A stretch of 39,006 bases of DNA. It comes from Candidatus Nitrosopumilus sp. Its GTDB lineage: Archaea; Thermoproteota; Nitrososphaeria; Nitrososphaerales; Nitrosopumilaceae. Position numbers and translations under genes: made by a program. The notes under the pieces are model-generated. The model ran no database searches. It was not told the DNA's origin and was given only the letters and a program-made list of their open reading frames with translations. Location: assembly GCF_029882185.1 (NCBI RefSeq), contig NZ_JAOULD010000014.1, positions 1 through 39,006 of the forward strand, in the 5' to 3' direction. Shown here in pieces: positions 16,695 through 24,538 of this stretch (positions are counted from its first letter, which is position 1; every line of letters begins with the position of its first letter).

Positions 16695-17501
16695 TTATGC
16701 TTTAATTTTATCCCGCCCGCCTTTAGCTGTCCTAAAAACATTCATACCAATATAATAATTTTCATGCAATGATTCCAAGTAAGTAATTTCATTTTCCGTA
16801 TCTTTAATTTCTTTTTGAGTTGCAGTAGGATCATTTTTTAATTGTTCAAGTTTCTGTTTAGATTCCTCTAAAAATGAGTCAACCCCACGTTCATAATTTG
16901 AAAGACCTGCATATTCTGGACTAAGAACATGTTCAGGAATATATTTTGGAGTTTGATCACGAAATATCTCTGCTTGTCGAGTAAGAGATTCCTGTTCATC
17001 TGCTGAAAGAATTGGTCGTGGAAAACGGTCTTGTTTATCTAACCAAAATTCAGGCTCACCCATTTCCCGTCTAAAAATTTCTTCGCCTTGTCTCTTAAAG
17101 GTGAAATCAGATTTGGCAGCTGCTTCTGCTTTTACTTCAGATGCAATGGCTTTGTATTCTTCTTCAGCTGCTGCTTCTGCTTCTGCTTTTGCGGCTTCTG
17201 CTTTTGCAAGTGCTTCTTTAACTGCAAGTTCTGCGTCTTCAGCTGCCTTAGCTGCAGCTTCTGCTTTCAAAATTGCATTTTCAGCAGCTTTTGCTTCTTC
17301 AGCCTCTTTTACATCCTCAGCTGCTTTAGCATCTTTAATTGCCTTTTCTGCTTTTTCAGCTGCTTTTGTTGCCTCTTCTGCTTTGGCAACTGTTTCTTCT
17401 GGAATATTATTTTCAATTTTGTCTGGAGATGCTTTATCAGATGTTGAATCATTGGTTGATTTTGTTTCGACTCCAGATTCTTTCTTCTCTTCAGACAACA
17501 A
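16695..17501 (-). CDS. Ala/Glu/Lys-rich coiled-coil protein
   Basis: A 268-aa soluble protein of unknown function. Residues ~35-130 are almost entirely Ala, Glu, Lys and Asp in repeated AEEAKAAE-like units, a long predicted helix or coiled coil. A more normal domain follows (~135-268), with EIFRREMGEPEFWLDKQDRFPRP and a second helical pair. The first residues are acidic and disordered. The start is TTG at 17501 (a second TTG follows at once), with a TATA-like box 26 bases upstream. It lies three bases before the GluTR-like gene, so they probably form an operon. Confidence 0.8.
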   Translation of the reverse strand: MLSEEKKESGVETKSTNDSTSDKASPDKIENNIPEETVAKAEEATKAAEKAEKAIKDAKAAEDVKEAEEAKAAENAILKAEAAAKAAEDAELAVKEALAKAEAAKAEAEAAAEEEYKAIASEVKAEAAAKSDFTFKRQGEEIFRREMGEPEFWLDKQDRFPRPILSADEQESLTRQAEIFRDQTPKYIPEHVLSPEYAGLSNYERGVDSFLEESKQKLEQLKNDPTATQKEIKDTENEITYLESLHENYYIGMNVFRTAKGGRDKIKA

Positions 17502-17520
17502 ATTTCACTCAAATTCCCTG

Positions 17521-17532
17521 AATTTTAATATT
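17521..17532 (-). promoter_or_regulatory. TATA box of the coiled-coil/GluTR-like operon
   Basis: AATATTAAAATT on the minus strand is centred about 26 bases upstream of the TTG at 17501, which fits a leaderless start there. Confidence 0.45.
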
Positions 17533-17634
17533 CTTGTGAGATTCATCTCGGAATCCATCATAGTTCAATAATTTTTCTAAAAATCTAATTCTGATCGGTT
17601 GTCAAACGGTTTTCCGTTAATGTGATAGAGATAA

Positions 17635-17712
17635 TGGCGCCCTCGGCGGGATTTGAACACGCGTCTCAGCCGTGACAGGGCCGAATTCTAGACCGGGCTA
17701 TACTACAAGGGC
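17635..17712 (-). tRNA. tRNA-Asp (GTC), CCA encoded
   Basis: The minus strand folds as a cloverleaf. The acceptor GCCCTTG/CGAGGGC is followed by discriminator G and an encoded CCA. The anticodon stem CGGCC/GGCTG carries loop CTGTCAC with anticodon GTC. Two helices are imperfect: A12-A23 in the D stem and U52-C62 in the T stem. The T loop TTCAAAT is normal. G73 is the expected Asp identity base. No intron. A TATA-like CTTTTAAT lies at 17739-17746. Confidence 0.88.
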
Positions 17713-17738
17713 ACAAATTCTTTGAGTCAAATTGCCAG

Positions 17739-17746
17739 ATTAAAAG
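17739..17746 (-). promoter_or_regulatory. TATA-like box of tRNA-Asp
   Basis: CTTTTAAT lies about 30 bases upstream of the mature tRNA-Asp 5' end. It shares the ~95-base gap with the divergent tRNA-Lys promoter. Confidence 0.4.
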
Positions 17747-17780
17747 TTTCTGTCAGAACAAAATATTTTGTAAAAGACTA

Positions 17781-17788
17781 AATTATAC
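17781..17788 (+). promoter_or_regulatory. TATA-like box of tRNA-Lys
   Basis: AATTATAC is centred about 24 bases upstream of the mature tRNA-Lys 5' end. Confidence 0.45.
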
Positions 17789-17808
17789 AGTTAAGGCATT
17801 TTTTACGA

Positions 17809-17882
17809 GGGTCTATGGCGCAGCCAGGTAGCGCACCGGACTTTTAATCCGGTTGTCAAGGGTCCGAATCCCTTTAGACCCG
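17809..17882 (+). tRNA. tRNA-Lys (TTT)
   Basis: A cloverleaf of 74 bases: acceptor GGGTCTA/TAGACCC with G73, D stem GCGC/GCGC, anticodon stem CCGGA/TCCGG with loop CTTTTAA (anticodon TTT), T stem AAGGG/CCCTT. The T loop reads TCCGAAT, so position 55 is C instead of the nearly universal T. CCA is not encoded. No intron. Confidence 0.93.
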
Positions 17883-17898
17883 CTCTCTTTTACTTTAT

Positions 17899-19359
17899 TC
17901 ATTCAATTATTGCATTGATCTGTTTTGTTAATTCATCAATCGACGTATTGACTTTATTTTCTCTTTTAGAGACATCAATTCTATATTGATTAATTTTCTT
18001 AGTTCTATCAGATATCATTCGTTTTTGCTCATCATATCCTGATGAACCAAAAGAGGTTCTGTCCTTTAATGAAGAAACAACAGTTGTAGAAGAAATAATG
18101 TTTGAAACAATTTTAGGATCAACTTTTGTACCATTGACTGATTTTTCAATTTCAGACATAGTCAATTTTGACATGGGTTTTTTTGAGATATGAGCTAATT
18201 GAACTAAAGTTCCTGAAATTTTATGGGTTACCCTAAACGGAATTCCTTCTTGAACTAATTTCTCAGCAACGTCTAAGGCTATGAGATTGCTTGATTCAGT
18301 TACTTTTTTCATTTGTTTTTCATTTACTTTCAAAGTTAGTAGAATTGATTTTAAGATTAATAATGCACTGATAGATATTTTTGATGTTGACCAGATAGAG
18401 GATTTTATTTGTTGTAAATCACGTCCATATCCAGATGCCAATCCTTTAACTGTAGTTAGGATTGCAGTTAGATTTCCAATTATTTCTGCAGTTTTACCTC
18501 GGGTTAATTCTAAAATATCAGGGTTCTTTTTTTGAGGCATCACACTTGAAGGAGATGTAAATTCGTCTGAGAGTTCAATAAAAGAAAATTCAGATGTTGA
18601 CCAAATTACAAAGTCTTCAGATATTTTGCTTAGATTAGTCATCATAATAGAAAGCATTGCAACATATTCTGCTACAAAGTCACGTGTACTTGTAGCATCA
18701 ATAGAATTTTCAACAATACCATCAAAACCCAACATCTTTGCGGTACTATGTCTGTCAATAGGAATACTTGTCCCCCCTACAGGTCCTGCACCTAATGGAC
18801 TCTGATTGATTCGCTCAAAAGTCCCATACAATCTTTCAAAATCTCTAGTTAGGACATCAGCATGTGCTAAAAGATAATGTGAAAAAAGACCAGCTTGAGC
18901 TTGTTGAAGATGAGTATAAAGAGGCATGATTGTTTTTTGATGATTTTTAGCCACAGATACCATGGCTTCAACAGTATCTAAGAGACAATTACATATGATG
19001 TTGATATCATCTCTAATTTTCATTCTAATGTCTAAAACAACTTGATCATTACGAGATCTTGCAGTGTGCATTTTCCCACCGCTTGCCATTCCGGCTTTCT
19101 TGATTACTAATGATTCAATTAATTCATGAATATCTTCAGCTCCAGAGGATGTATCAAATTTTTCATTTTTTAAATTCTCTAATGCGGATAAGATTTTTTT
19201 TGCATCATTTTTTGAAATGATATTTTTTTGAAACAACATTAGAGCATGCGCTTGACTACCAAGAATATCATACAGCGCAATTTCAGAATCATCATTTACA
19301 GATGAAACATAATCTAAAGTAATATCACTCAAATCAGTACCAAGACGAGAACGATACAT
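17899..19359 (-). CDS. argH: Argininosuccinate lyase
   Basis: Last step of arginine synthesis, splitting argininosuccinate to arginine and fumarate; 486 aa. The fumarase/aspartase superfamily signature SPSSVMPQKKNPDILEL holds the catalytic serine loop. HTARSRNDQVVLDIRM and GAGPVGGTSIPIDR are also typical of ArgH. The ATG at 19359 is about 25 bases from a symmetric TATA box shared with the divergent MIP18 gene. No other arginine gene is in the window. Confidence 0.95.
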   Translation of the reverse strand: MYRSRLGTDLSDITLDYVSSVNDDSEIALYDILGSQAHALMLFQKNIISKNDAKKILSALENLKNEKFDTSSGAEDIHELIESLVIKKAGMASGGKMHTARSRNDQVVLDIRMKIRDDINIICNCLLDTVEAMVSVAKNHQKTIMPLYTHLQQAQAGLFSHYLLAHADVLTRDFERLYGTFERINQSPLGAGPVGGTSIPIDRHSTAKMLGFDGIVENSIDATSTRDFVAEYVAMLSIMMTNLSKISEDFVIWSTSEFSFIELSDEFTSPSSVMPQKKNPDILELTRGKTAEIIGNLTAILTTVKGLASGYGRDLQQIKSSIWSTSKISISALLILKSILLTLKVNEKQMKKVTESSNLIALDVAEKLVQEGIPFRVTHKISGTLVQLAHISKKPMSKLTMSEIEKSVNGTKVDPKIVSNIISSTTVVSSLKDRTSFGSSGYDEQKRMISDRTKKINQYRIDVSKRENKVNTSIDELTKQINAIIE

Positions 19360-19380
19360 TACCTAAGGTTCTATAATGGT

Positions 19381-19388
19381 TATATATA
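19381..19388. promoter_or_regulatory. Symmetric TATA box shared by argH and the MIP18 gene
   Basis: The palindrome TATATATA is centred at 19384.5. The start of argH (19359, minus) is 25.5 bases to its left, and that of the MIP18 gene (19409, plus) is 24.5 bases to its right. Both distances equal the archaeal TATA-to-+1 spacing, so one box may serve two leaderless genes. Confidence 0.55.
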
Positions 19389-19408
19389 GCAACAATGGTT
19401 TTCACGAC

Positions 19409-19732
19409 ATGAGCCAAGATATCAAACAGATGCGAGTGAAAATATTTGACGAGTTATCAAAGATTGTGGATCCAGAAATTAACACATCAATTGTAGAACT
19501 TGAATTAATTGATGAGGTTGATATCAACGATAGCAATGTCAAAGTGGATTTACATCTTACAAGTCCATTCTGTCCAGCAGTATTTGGTTTTAAGATCTGT
19601 CAAGATGTTCATGACAATCTGCTAAAAGTAGATGGTGTAGAGGATGTTAAAGTAAATGTTTCAAACCACTTTATGGCTGAACAGATTAACAATCAAGTAA
19701 ACAACAGTCCAAAACCAAAAAAATTAGGTTAG
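19409..19732 (+). CDS. MIP18-family (DUF59) Fe-S cluster assembly factor
   Basis: Predicted Fe-S cluster maturation factor of 107 aa, related to SufT/PaaD and eukaryotic MIP18. Motifs include FDELSKIVDPEINTSIVELELI, the conserved Cys in LTSPFCPAVFGFKICQDV, and VEDVKVNV. The upstream in-frame ATG at 19376 is rejected because the codons after it form the TATA box. The stop TAG overlaps the convergent sdhB stop within TTAG. Proximity to the Fe-S protein SdhB may be coincidence. Confidence 0.88.
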   Translation: MSQDIKQMRVKIFDELSKIVDPEINTSIVELELIDEVDINDSNVKVDLHLTSPFCPAVFGFKICQDVHDNLLKVDGVEDVKVNVSNHFMAEQINNQVNNSPKPKKLG

Positions 19733-20487
19733 CTTCTAAAACCTAACATATATCCTCGCAGTAGTTGAATTCCCATTGCAGGATCAACTCCTTTTGGACA
19801 TACTTGACTACAAGAACCAGCAAAATGACATCTCCAGATTCCATGAGAATCATCTATGATTTTTAATCTAGAATCTTTTCCTTTATCTCTGCTATCAGCA
19901 ACGTATCGATATGCTTGAGCTAATGCTTGAGGACCAACAAATGAAGAGTCAGTTGCCATTGTGGGACATGCAGAATTGCATAAACCACATTTAATGCAGT
20001 TGGCAAATTGGATATATTGTTCAACTTCTTCTGGAGATTGCAAGAATTCTTTTTCATTAGATTCTATTTCAGTATCATCACGAATTAGATATGGTTTGAT
20101 TTTTTGATGAGTGTCAAATAATTTTTCAAACTTTACAGCCAAATCACGAATGATTGGAAAATTGTTCATTGGTTCGACTGTAACAACATCAGAGTTTAAT
20201 TCACTAATTTTTGTAAAACATGCCAATCTAGGTTTTCCATTGATTATCATTCCACATGAACCGCAAGTTGCTTGTCTGCAAGAGTATCTTACACCAACTG
20301 AATGATCATGATGTTTTTTGACATCTAAGATTGCTTCAAGAACAGTTGTCCATTTCTCATATGAAACTGAAAATTCCATAAATCCACTTGACTCGTCATG
20401 TTCTGGATTGAATCTAGAAATTCTAAGTGTGATTAATTTTGATGTTGGTGAAGTTTGCTCGTTTGAAATGCTAGATACTTGGGCCAT
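19729..20487 (-). CDS. sdhB: Succinate dehydrogenase iron-sulfur subunit
   Basis: Electron-transfer subunit of complex II, 252 aa. A [2Fe-2S] domain carries CRQATCGSCGMIINGKPRLAC. The ferredoxin-like domain carries CIKCGLCNSACP and CHFAGSCSQVCPKGVDP for the [4Fe-4S] and [3Fe-4S] clusters. All cysteines expected for a three-cluster SdhB are present. It is the last gene of sdhACDB and starts 2 bases after the sdhD stop. Confidence 0.95.
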   Translation of the reverse strand: MAQVSSISNEQTSPTSKLITLRISRFNPEHDESSGFMEFSVSYEKWTTVLEAILDVKKHHDHSVGVRYSCRQATCGSCGMIINGKPRLACFTKISELNSDVVTVEPMNNFPIIRDLAVKFEKLFDTHQKIKPYLIRDDTEIESNEKEFLQSPEEVEQYIQFANCIKCGLCNSACPTMATDSSFVGPQALAQAYRYVADSRDKGKDSRLKIIDDSHGIWRCHFAGSCSQVCPKGVDPAMGIQLLRGYMLGFRS

Positions 20488-20489
20488 TT

Positions 20490-20846
20490 CTATACCATCC
20501 CCATGTTAGTCATAATAATTGTTCTTGAACCATATGCTATTAATCCAATCATTGCTGCAAGACAACCATACGAGACTGCTTTTTCATAAATTCGTCCTTG
20601 TTTTAATTCCAGTAAGATCACTCTTAGCCCATTAAATCCATGTACAGATAATAAAATTAAGATCAATTCTAACATTGCAGCATATGGAATGAATTTGTAA
20701 TTTGCGAGTACATTTTCATATTCTAAGGATTCTGCAAAGCCCTGTGTAAGACGCATCAAAATATGAACTGCTACTAGGGCTACAGCTGCCAAAGCAGTGC
20801 CATAGTGAATTTTCATTATTGTGCTTTCTCTCATATTATTCACCAA
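20490..20846 (-). CDS. sdhD: Succinate dehydrogenase membrane anchor subunit D
   Basis: A 118-aa protein with three hydrophobic helices. Histidines sit in the first (AVALVAVHILMRL) and second (LLSVHGFNGLRVIL) helices; HGxxGLR is a heme/quinone-region motif of SdhD anchors. The start overlaps sdhC by 11 bases; an in-frame ATG four codons downstream (20834) would remove the overlap. Assignment as SdhD rather than SdhC depends on order and on the HGFNGLR motif. Confidence 0.85.
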   Translation of the reverse strand: MVNNMRESTIMKIHYGTALAAVALVAVHILMRLTQGFAESLEYENVLANYKFIPYAAMLELILILLSVHGFNGLRVILLELKQGRIYEKAVSYGCLAAMIGLIAYGSRTIIMTNMGMV

Positions 20847-21267
20847 ACATTACCGCCAAACCGTACATCATTGCAATTGCAGCTAAAAGGATTGCAGAGT
20901 ATATTCCTATTTTGTGTCTGTAATTTTGGGATGCTGGCTCGTAAGGATAATCAGGTCTTGCAGGTTTTCCTACACCGATTCCTCCATGTCCTAACATTAC
21001 TCTAATTCCATTTACAGTGTGAAATACACACATTGCAATTACAATTGCCAAAACAAGATGCCCTTCTGTGGTTTGAGTCAATTCAAGAAACTCATTCCAA
21101 CCAACTTGTCCTCTCAGAATATTACTTGTTTCATAAATATGACCTACAAAATATGCCAGCAATCCCAATCCACTTAGTCTCATTAACCAATATGCAACAC
21201 GTTCAATTCCATATCGTGTAGGATTGGCCATTCCCTTGATACCTTCTCTATGTTCATCTTTAGACAT
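20836..21267 (-). CDS. sdhC: Succinate dehydrogenase membrane anchor subunit C (cytochrome b-type)
   Basis: A 143-aa protein with three hydrophobic helices. RLSGLGLLAYFVGHIYETSN and CVFHTVNGIRVMLGHGG contain histidines suitable as a heme ligand, together with the family S-G and H-x-x-N-G-I-R features. A basic N-terminus precedes them; the ATG at 21231 (MANPTRYG) is a possible shorter start. The first ATG overlaps the sdhA stop (TAATG), so I retained it. Confidence 0.87.
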   Translation of the reverse strand: MSKDEHREGIKGMANPTRYGIERVAYWLMRLSGLGLLAYFVGHIYETSNILRGQVGWNEFLELTQTTEGHLVLAIVIAMCVFHTVNGIRVMLGHGGIGVGKPARPDYPYEPASQNYRHKIGIYSAILLAAIAMMYGLAVMFGE

Positions 21268-22979
21268 TAGTACTTCCTCTCCACAGGTTGATATTTAGTA
21301 ATTGTAACTGGATGTGTTTTCATGATTGGACCATTTGGATCATAATATGCAAGAGTGTGATGTAAAAAGTTAGCATCATCACGCTTTGGAAAATCAGTCC
21401 TTGCATGTGCGCCACGAGATTCTTTTCGGTTGATTGCACCAAGCAAAACAATTTCTGCTACTCTAAACATAGAATCAAGCTCCATTACATTTGCAAAATT
21501 AGTATTGTATTCTTTTGCTTTATCATCAACATGCTTCCAAGTTTGTTGTTTTAATTCACGAATTTTCTTTAGCCCTTCAACAAGATTTGTTTCATTTTTG
21601 TAGACATATGCTTTTTCATTCATAGTATCAGTTAATTGCTGTCTAATTTCATATGGATTAACATCACCGTTTCCTCTAAAGATTCCATCGTAGATTCTCT
21701 TCTCCTCAGCAGCAACCAAATGATGAGGCCAAGGATTTGATGATTCATTCTTTTGAATATAGTCAATTGCCAATTCACCTGTAATTTTACCCCAAACGAT
21801 ACATTCTGAGGTAGAATTTGCACCTAAACGATTAGAGCCATGAACACTGTTACAGGCAGCCTCACCTGCAGCCCAAACTCCTTGTATTTCAGTAGCACCG
21901 TCAATATCTGTATGTAATCCTCCCATCATGTAATGACAAACAGGTCTGATGTCAAGTAAATCCTGAGCAGGATCTTGACCTGAAAATTTAATTGAAATTT
22001 CTCTAATTCCACCTAATTTTTCTTTAATTTTTTCATCACCAAGATGTCGTAAGTCTAGCTTCATGCAATCAACACCAGTTTCATGTTTGAATCCACGTCC
22101 TTCTTGAATTTCAGTCATTATTGATCTTGATACAATGTCACGTGGAGCTAATTCCATTTTACCTGCTGCATATGTTTTCATAAATCTCTCTCCCTTATTG
22201 TTAAGCAGATATCCTCCTTCACCTCTTGCACCCTCTGTAATTAAAATTCCAGATGGCAAAATCCCTGTAGGATGGAATTGTACAAATTCCATATCTTTGA
22301 GTGCCATACCTGCACGTAATCCCATATCTAATCCATCAGGAGTTGAAGATAGTGCATAAGTAGAAAAGCTGTATAATCTTCCAGCACCGCCGGTTGCAAT
22401 AATGAGAGCTTTGCCTTTGATTGTGTAAAATGTTCCAGAGCCTAATTCAATTGCAGTAACTCCCATGAATCGTTTTCCATCATGAATAATTGATGTAACA
22501 AACCATTCGTTAAGATATTCGATATTTTCAAATTTTTGACATGTATCATACAAAGTTTGCATTTCAAAGAAACCAACTTTATCTGATGCATATGTTGCTC
22601 TAGGAAAACTATAACCACCGAAATTTCTTTGATCAATTCTACCATCATCTCTTCTAGACCATGGCATTCCCCAATGATCTAACTGACGGATTTCTTGTGG
22701 CATTTCAACACATAGTCTTTCAGCTACGTCTTGGTCTGCAAGAAAATCACTTCCTTTTACAGTATCATAAACATGAGATTCAATTGTATCGCCTTCATCT
22801 TCAAAAAGAACTGCGGCAGTTCCACCTTCTGCTGAAACAGAATGAGAACGCATTACTTGTACTTTTGAAACAATTCCAATTTTGAGATGAGGCCCTTTTT
22901 TGGCTGCAGCAATAGCTGCTCTCAAACCTGCAAGTCCAGAACCACAAATAATCAAATCAAATTCAAGTGAATCTACCAT
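21267..22979 (-). CDS. sdhA: Succinate dehydrogenase flavoprotein subunit
   Basis: Oxidises succinate to fumarate with covalently bound FAD; 570 aa. The Rossmann loop is CGSGLAGLRAA (~12-22). H46 in RSHSVSAEGGTAAV corresponds to the FAD-linked histidine. The active-site segment FVQFHPTGI and SRGAHARTDFPKRDD near the C-terminus are conserved, and GANSTSECIVWG fits the family. A TATA-like box about 31 bases upstream drives sdhACDB, next to the divergent padR. Confidence 0.95.
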   Translation of the reverse strand: MVDSLEFDLIICGSGLAGLRAAIAAAKKGPHLKIGIVSKVQVMRSHSVSAEGGTAAVLFEDEGDTIESHVYDTVKGSDFLADQDVAERLCVEMPQEIRQLDHWGMPWSRRDDGRIDQRNFGGYSFPRATYASDKVGFFEMQTLYDTCQKFENIEYLNEWFVTSIIHDGKRFMGVTAIELGSGTFYTIKGKALIIATGGAGRLYSFSTYALSSTPDGLDMGLRAGMALKDMEFVQFHPTGILPSGILITEGARGEGGYLLNNKGERFMKTYAAGKMELAPRDIVSRSIMTEIQEGRGFKHETGVDCMKLDLRHLGDEKIKEKLGGIREISIKFSGQDPAQDLLDIRPVCHYMMGGLHTDIDGATEIQGVWAAGEAACNSVHGSNRLGANSTSECIVWGKITGELAIDYIQKNESSNPWPHHLVAAEEKRIYDGIFRGNGDVNPYEIRQQLTDTMNEKAYVYKNETNLVEGLKKIRELKQQTWKHVDDKAKEYNTNFANVMELDSMFRVAEIVLLGAINRKESRGAHARTDFPKRDDANFLHHTLAYYDPNGPIMKTHPVTITKYQPVERKY

Positions 22980-23006
22980 TTTTCAGTCAGACTTGCTTTA
23001 AGCGGG

Positions 23007-23014
23007 ATAAATAT
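23007..23014 (-). promoter_or_regulatory. TATA box of the sdh operon
   Basis: ATATTTAT on the minus strand is centred about 31 bases upstream of the sdhA ATG. The padR operator lies 40 bases further away, beyond the usual TBP/TFB footprint. Confidence 0.45.
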
Positions 23015-23045
23015 GTAGTAATTGCTGGGTTTAATCCAAAATATT

Positions 23046-23054
23046 AAAATATAT
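23046..23054 (+). promoter_or_regulatory. TATA box of padR
   Basis: AAAATATAT is centred 25 bases upstream of the ATG at 23075. This places +1 at or next to that ATG and inside the adjoining palindrome. Confidence 0.55.
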
Positions 23055-23076
23055 CACTAGTGATATCACTAGTGAT
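23053..23076 (+). promoter_or_regulatory. Double palindrome, probable PadR autoregulatory operator
   Basis: Two perfect copies of the 12-base palindrome ATCACTAGTGAT stand head to tail (23053-23064 and 23065-23076). They start within the TATA box and end on the second base of the padR start codon. A dimeric winged-helix regulator bound here would block transcription initiation of padR. Binding is inferred. Confidence 0.6.
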
Positions 23077-23584
23077 GATCTCAGAGTGGTTTCAAAGAGT
23101 AGGAAGCTCAATCCCTAGAGGATTTTCAAGATATTTTATTTTAGAATTATTGAAAAAAATGCCACATACTGGAAAGGAAATAATCGATTATGCAATAGAG
23201 CAAAGTAATGGCATTTGGAAACCATCACCTGGATTGATTTATCCGTTGTTAGGAAGATTACTAGATGAAGGGCTCATTGAAGAAACTAAAGATGGAAAAT
23301 ATCAACTAACAAAGAAAGGGAAGGACACAGCAAATGATGTTGATAAAGTAAACGATATTGTTAAGAAACAATTAGAAGTTCTATTCAGACTAGGTAATGT
23401 AGGAAGATTTGTTGCAATAGATCTATTGGAAAAGATTTCTGCCATGGGATCTATTCTTAGCTCTAATTTTGCTAATATGACTGACGAGGAGACAAAAAAA
23501 TACAAACAATTTCTGGAATCAGAATTAAAAAAGATTCAAGAAAAAGACGTAAAGAAAAAAGGTAAAGAGATCAAGATCGAATAA
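23075..23584 (+). CDS. PadR-family transcriptional regulator
   Basis: A 169-aa winged-helix repressor-type protein. The PadR domain is at residues ~10-85: GFSRYFILELLKKMPHTGKEI, then SNGIWKPSPGLIYPLLGRLLDEGLIEE, then KYQLTKKGK. A C-terminal helical region (~90-169) ends in a Lys-rich tail and would form the dimerisation helix. I chose ATG 23075; an in-frame GTG at 23060 lies between the TATA box and the predicted +1. Possible targets are itself and the divergent sdh operon; the ligand is unknown. Confidence 0.9.
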   Translation: MISEWFQRVGSSIPRGFSRYFILELLKKMPHTGKEIIDYAIEQSNGIWKPSPGLIYPLLGRLLDEGLIEETKDGKYQLTKKGKDTANDVDKVNDIVKKQLEVLFRLGNVGRFVAIDLLEKISAMGSILSSNFANMTDEETKKYKQFLESELKKIQEKDVKKKGKEIKIE

Positions 23585-23616
23585 AAAATTCTTACAAAAA
23601 TAACGCTAATTAAAAT

Positions 23617-23626
23617 CATAAATAAT
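23617..23626 (+). promoter_or_regulatory. TATA-like box of the ICL/PEPM-family gene
   Basis: CATAAATAAT is centred about 25 bases upstream of the ATG at 23646, consistent with a leaderless message. Confidence 0.45.
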
Positions 23627-23645
23627 TCATTCAAAAGATAAATTT

Positions 23646-24509
23646 ATGAAAAATTTGAAAAGCATGTTAAAATCAAAAAAACCACTTGTAATTCCTGGTG
23701 TTTATGATGCACTTGGTGCAAAAATTGCTCAAAAAGTGGGATTTAATGCCATGTTTCAAACAGGATATGGTACATCTGCAGCATTATTTGGAATGCCAGA
23801 TTATGGATTTATAGGAGCTGCAGAAACTGTAGATAATGCAAGAAGGATTTGCAGAGCAGTGTCAGTTCCAGTGATTGTTGATTCAGATACAGGATATGGT
23901 AATGCATTAAGCGTATGGAAGTTAGTTAAGGAATTAGAATCAGCAGGAGCATCAGGTATTTTTTTAGAGGATCAAAAATGGCCTAAGCGATGCGGGCATA
24001 TGCAAGGAAAAGATGTTGTATCTCAAGAAGAATATACAGAAAAATTGTCAGCTGCTATGGATGCAAGAGAAAGCAAAGATTTCTTCATTGTTGCAAGAAC
24101 AGATGCAAGAGCAACCAAAGGACTAGATGAAGCAATACAAAGAGGGAAACAAAATAAGAAGACAGGTGCAGATGCAGTTTTTGTTGAGGCTCCAAGATCA
24201 ATAGAAGAGATGAAAAAAATAGGCAAGGAGATCAATGCTCCATTAGTTGCAAACATGATTGAGGGAGGAGCTACACCATTAAGCTCTGCTGAAACATTAA
24301 GCAAAATGGGATTCAATATTATTTTGTATCCATTGTCAGTTTTGTATGCAAATGCATTTGCAACAATGAATATCCTACAAGAGTTAAAGAATGCAGGAAA
24401 CACATCAAAGTACAAACAAAAAGTTGTAAATTTTGATCAGTTTAATGACTTAGTTGAACTTTCAAAGTTTAGAAAAATGGAAAAAAGATACGAAAAGTTA
24501 AAGAAATGA
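23646..24509 (+). CDS. Isocitrate lyase / PEP mutase superfamily lyase (methylisocitrate lyase-like)
   Basis: A 287-aa TIM-barrel enzyme acting on a C-C (or C-P) bond next to a carboxylate. Metal ligands sit in VDSDTGYGNA (~79-87) and FLEDQKWPKRCGHMQGK, with C116 of the KRCGH motif being the catalytic base of lyases; PEP mutases lack it. ARTDAR and FVEAPRS are also typical. Candidates are methylisocitrate lyase, dimethylmalate lyase or oxaloacetate decarboxylase. No prp genes are nearby, so the substrate is open. Monocistronic. Confidence 0.87.
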   Translation: MKNLKSMLKSKKPLVIPGVYDALGAKIAQKVGFNAMFQTGYGTSAALFGMPDYGFIGAAETVDNARRICRAVSVPVIVDSDTGYGNALSVWKLVKELESAGASGIFLEDQKWPKRCGHMQGKDVVSQEEYTEKLSAAMDARESKDFFIVARTDARATKGLDEAIQRGKQNKKTGADAVFVEAPRSIEEMKKIGKEINAPLVANMIEGGATPLSSAETLSKMGFNIILYPLSVLYANAFATMNILQELKNAGNTSKYKQKVVNFDQFNDLVELSKFRKMEKRYEKLKK

Positions 24510-24538
24510 TAAAATAAAAAATTTCAAGTAAAGTACAG

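Noticed and set aside
17088-17571. Plus-strand frames of 119 and 156 codons across the coiled-coil gene
   Set aside because: They are Ser/Ala- or Cys/Phe-repeats caused by reading the Ala/Glu/Lys-rich repeat backwards. The minus-strand gene has a promoter and a normal C-terminal domain.
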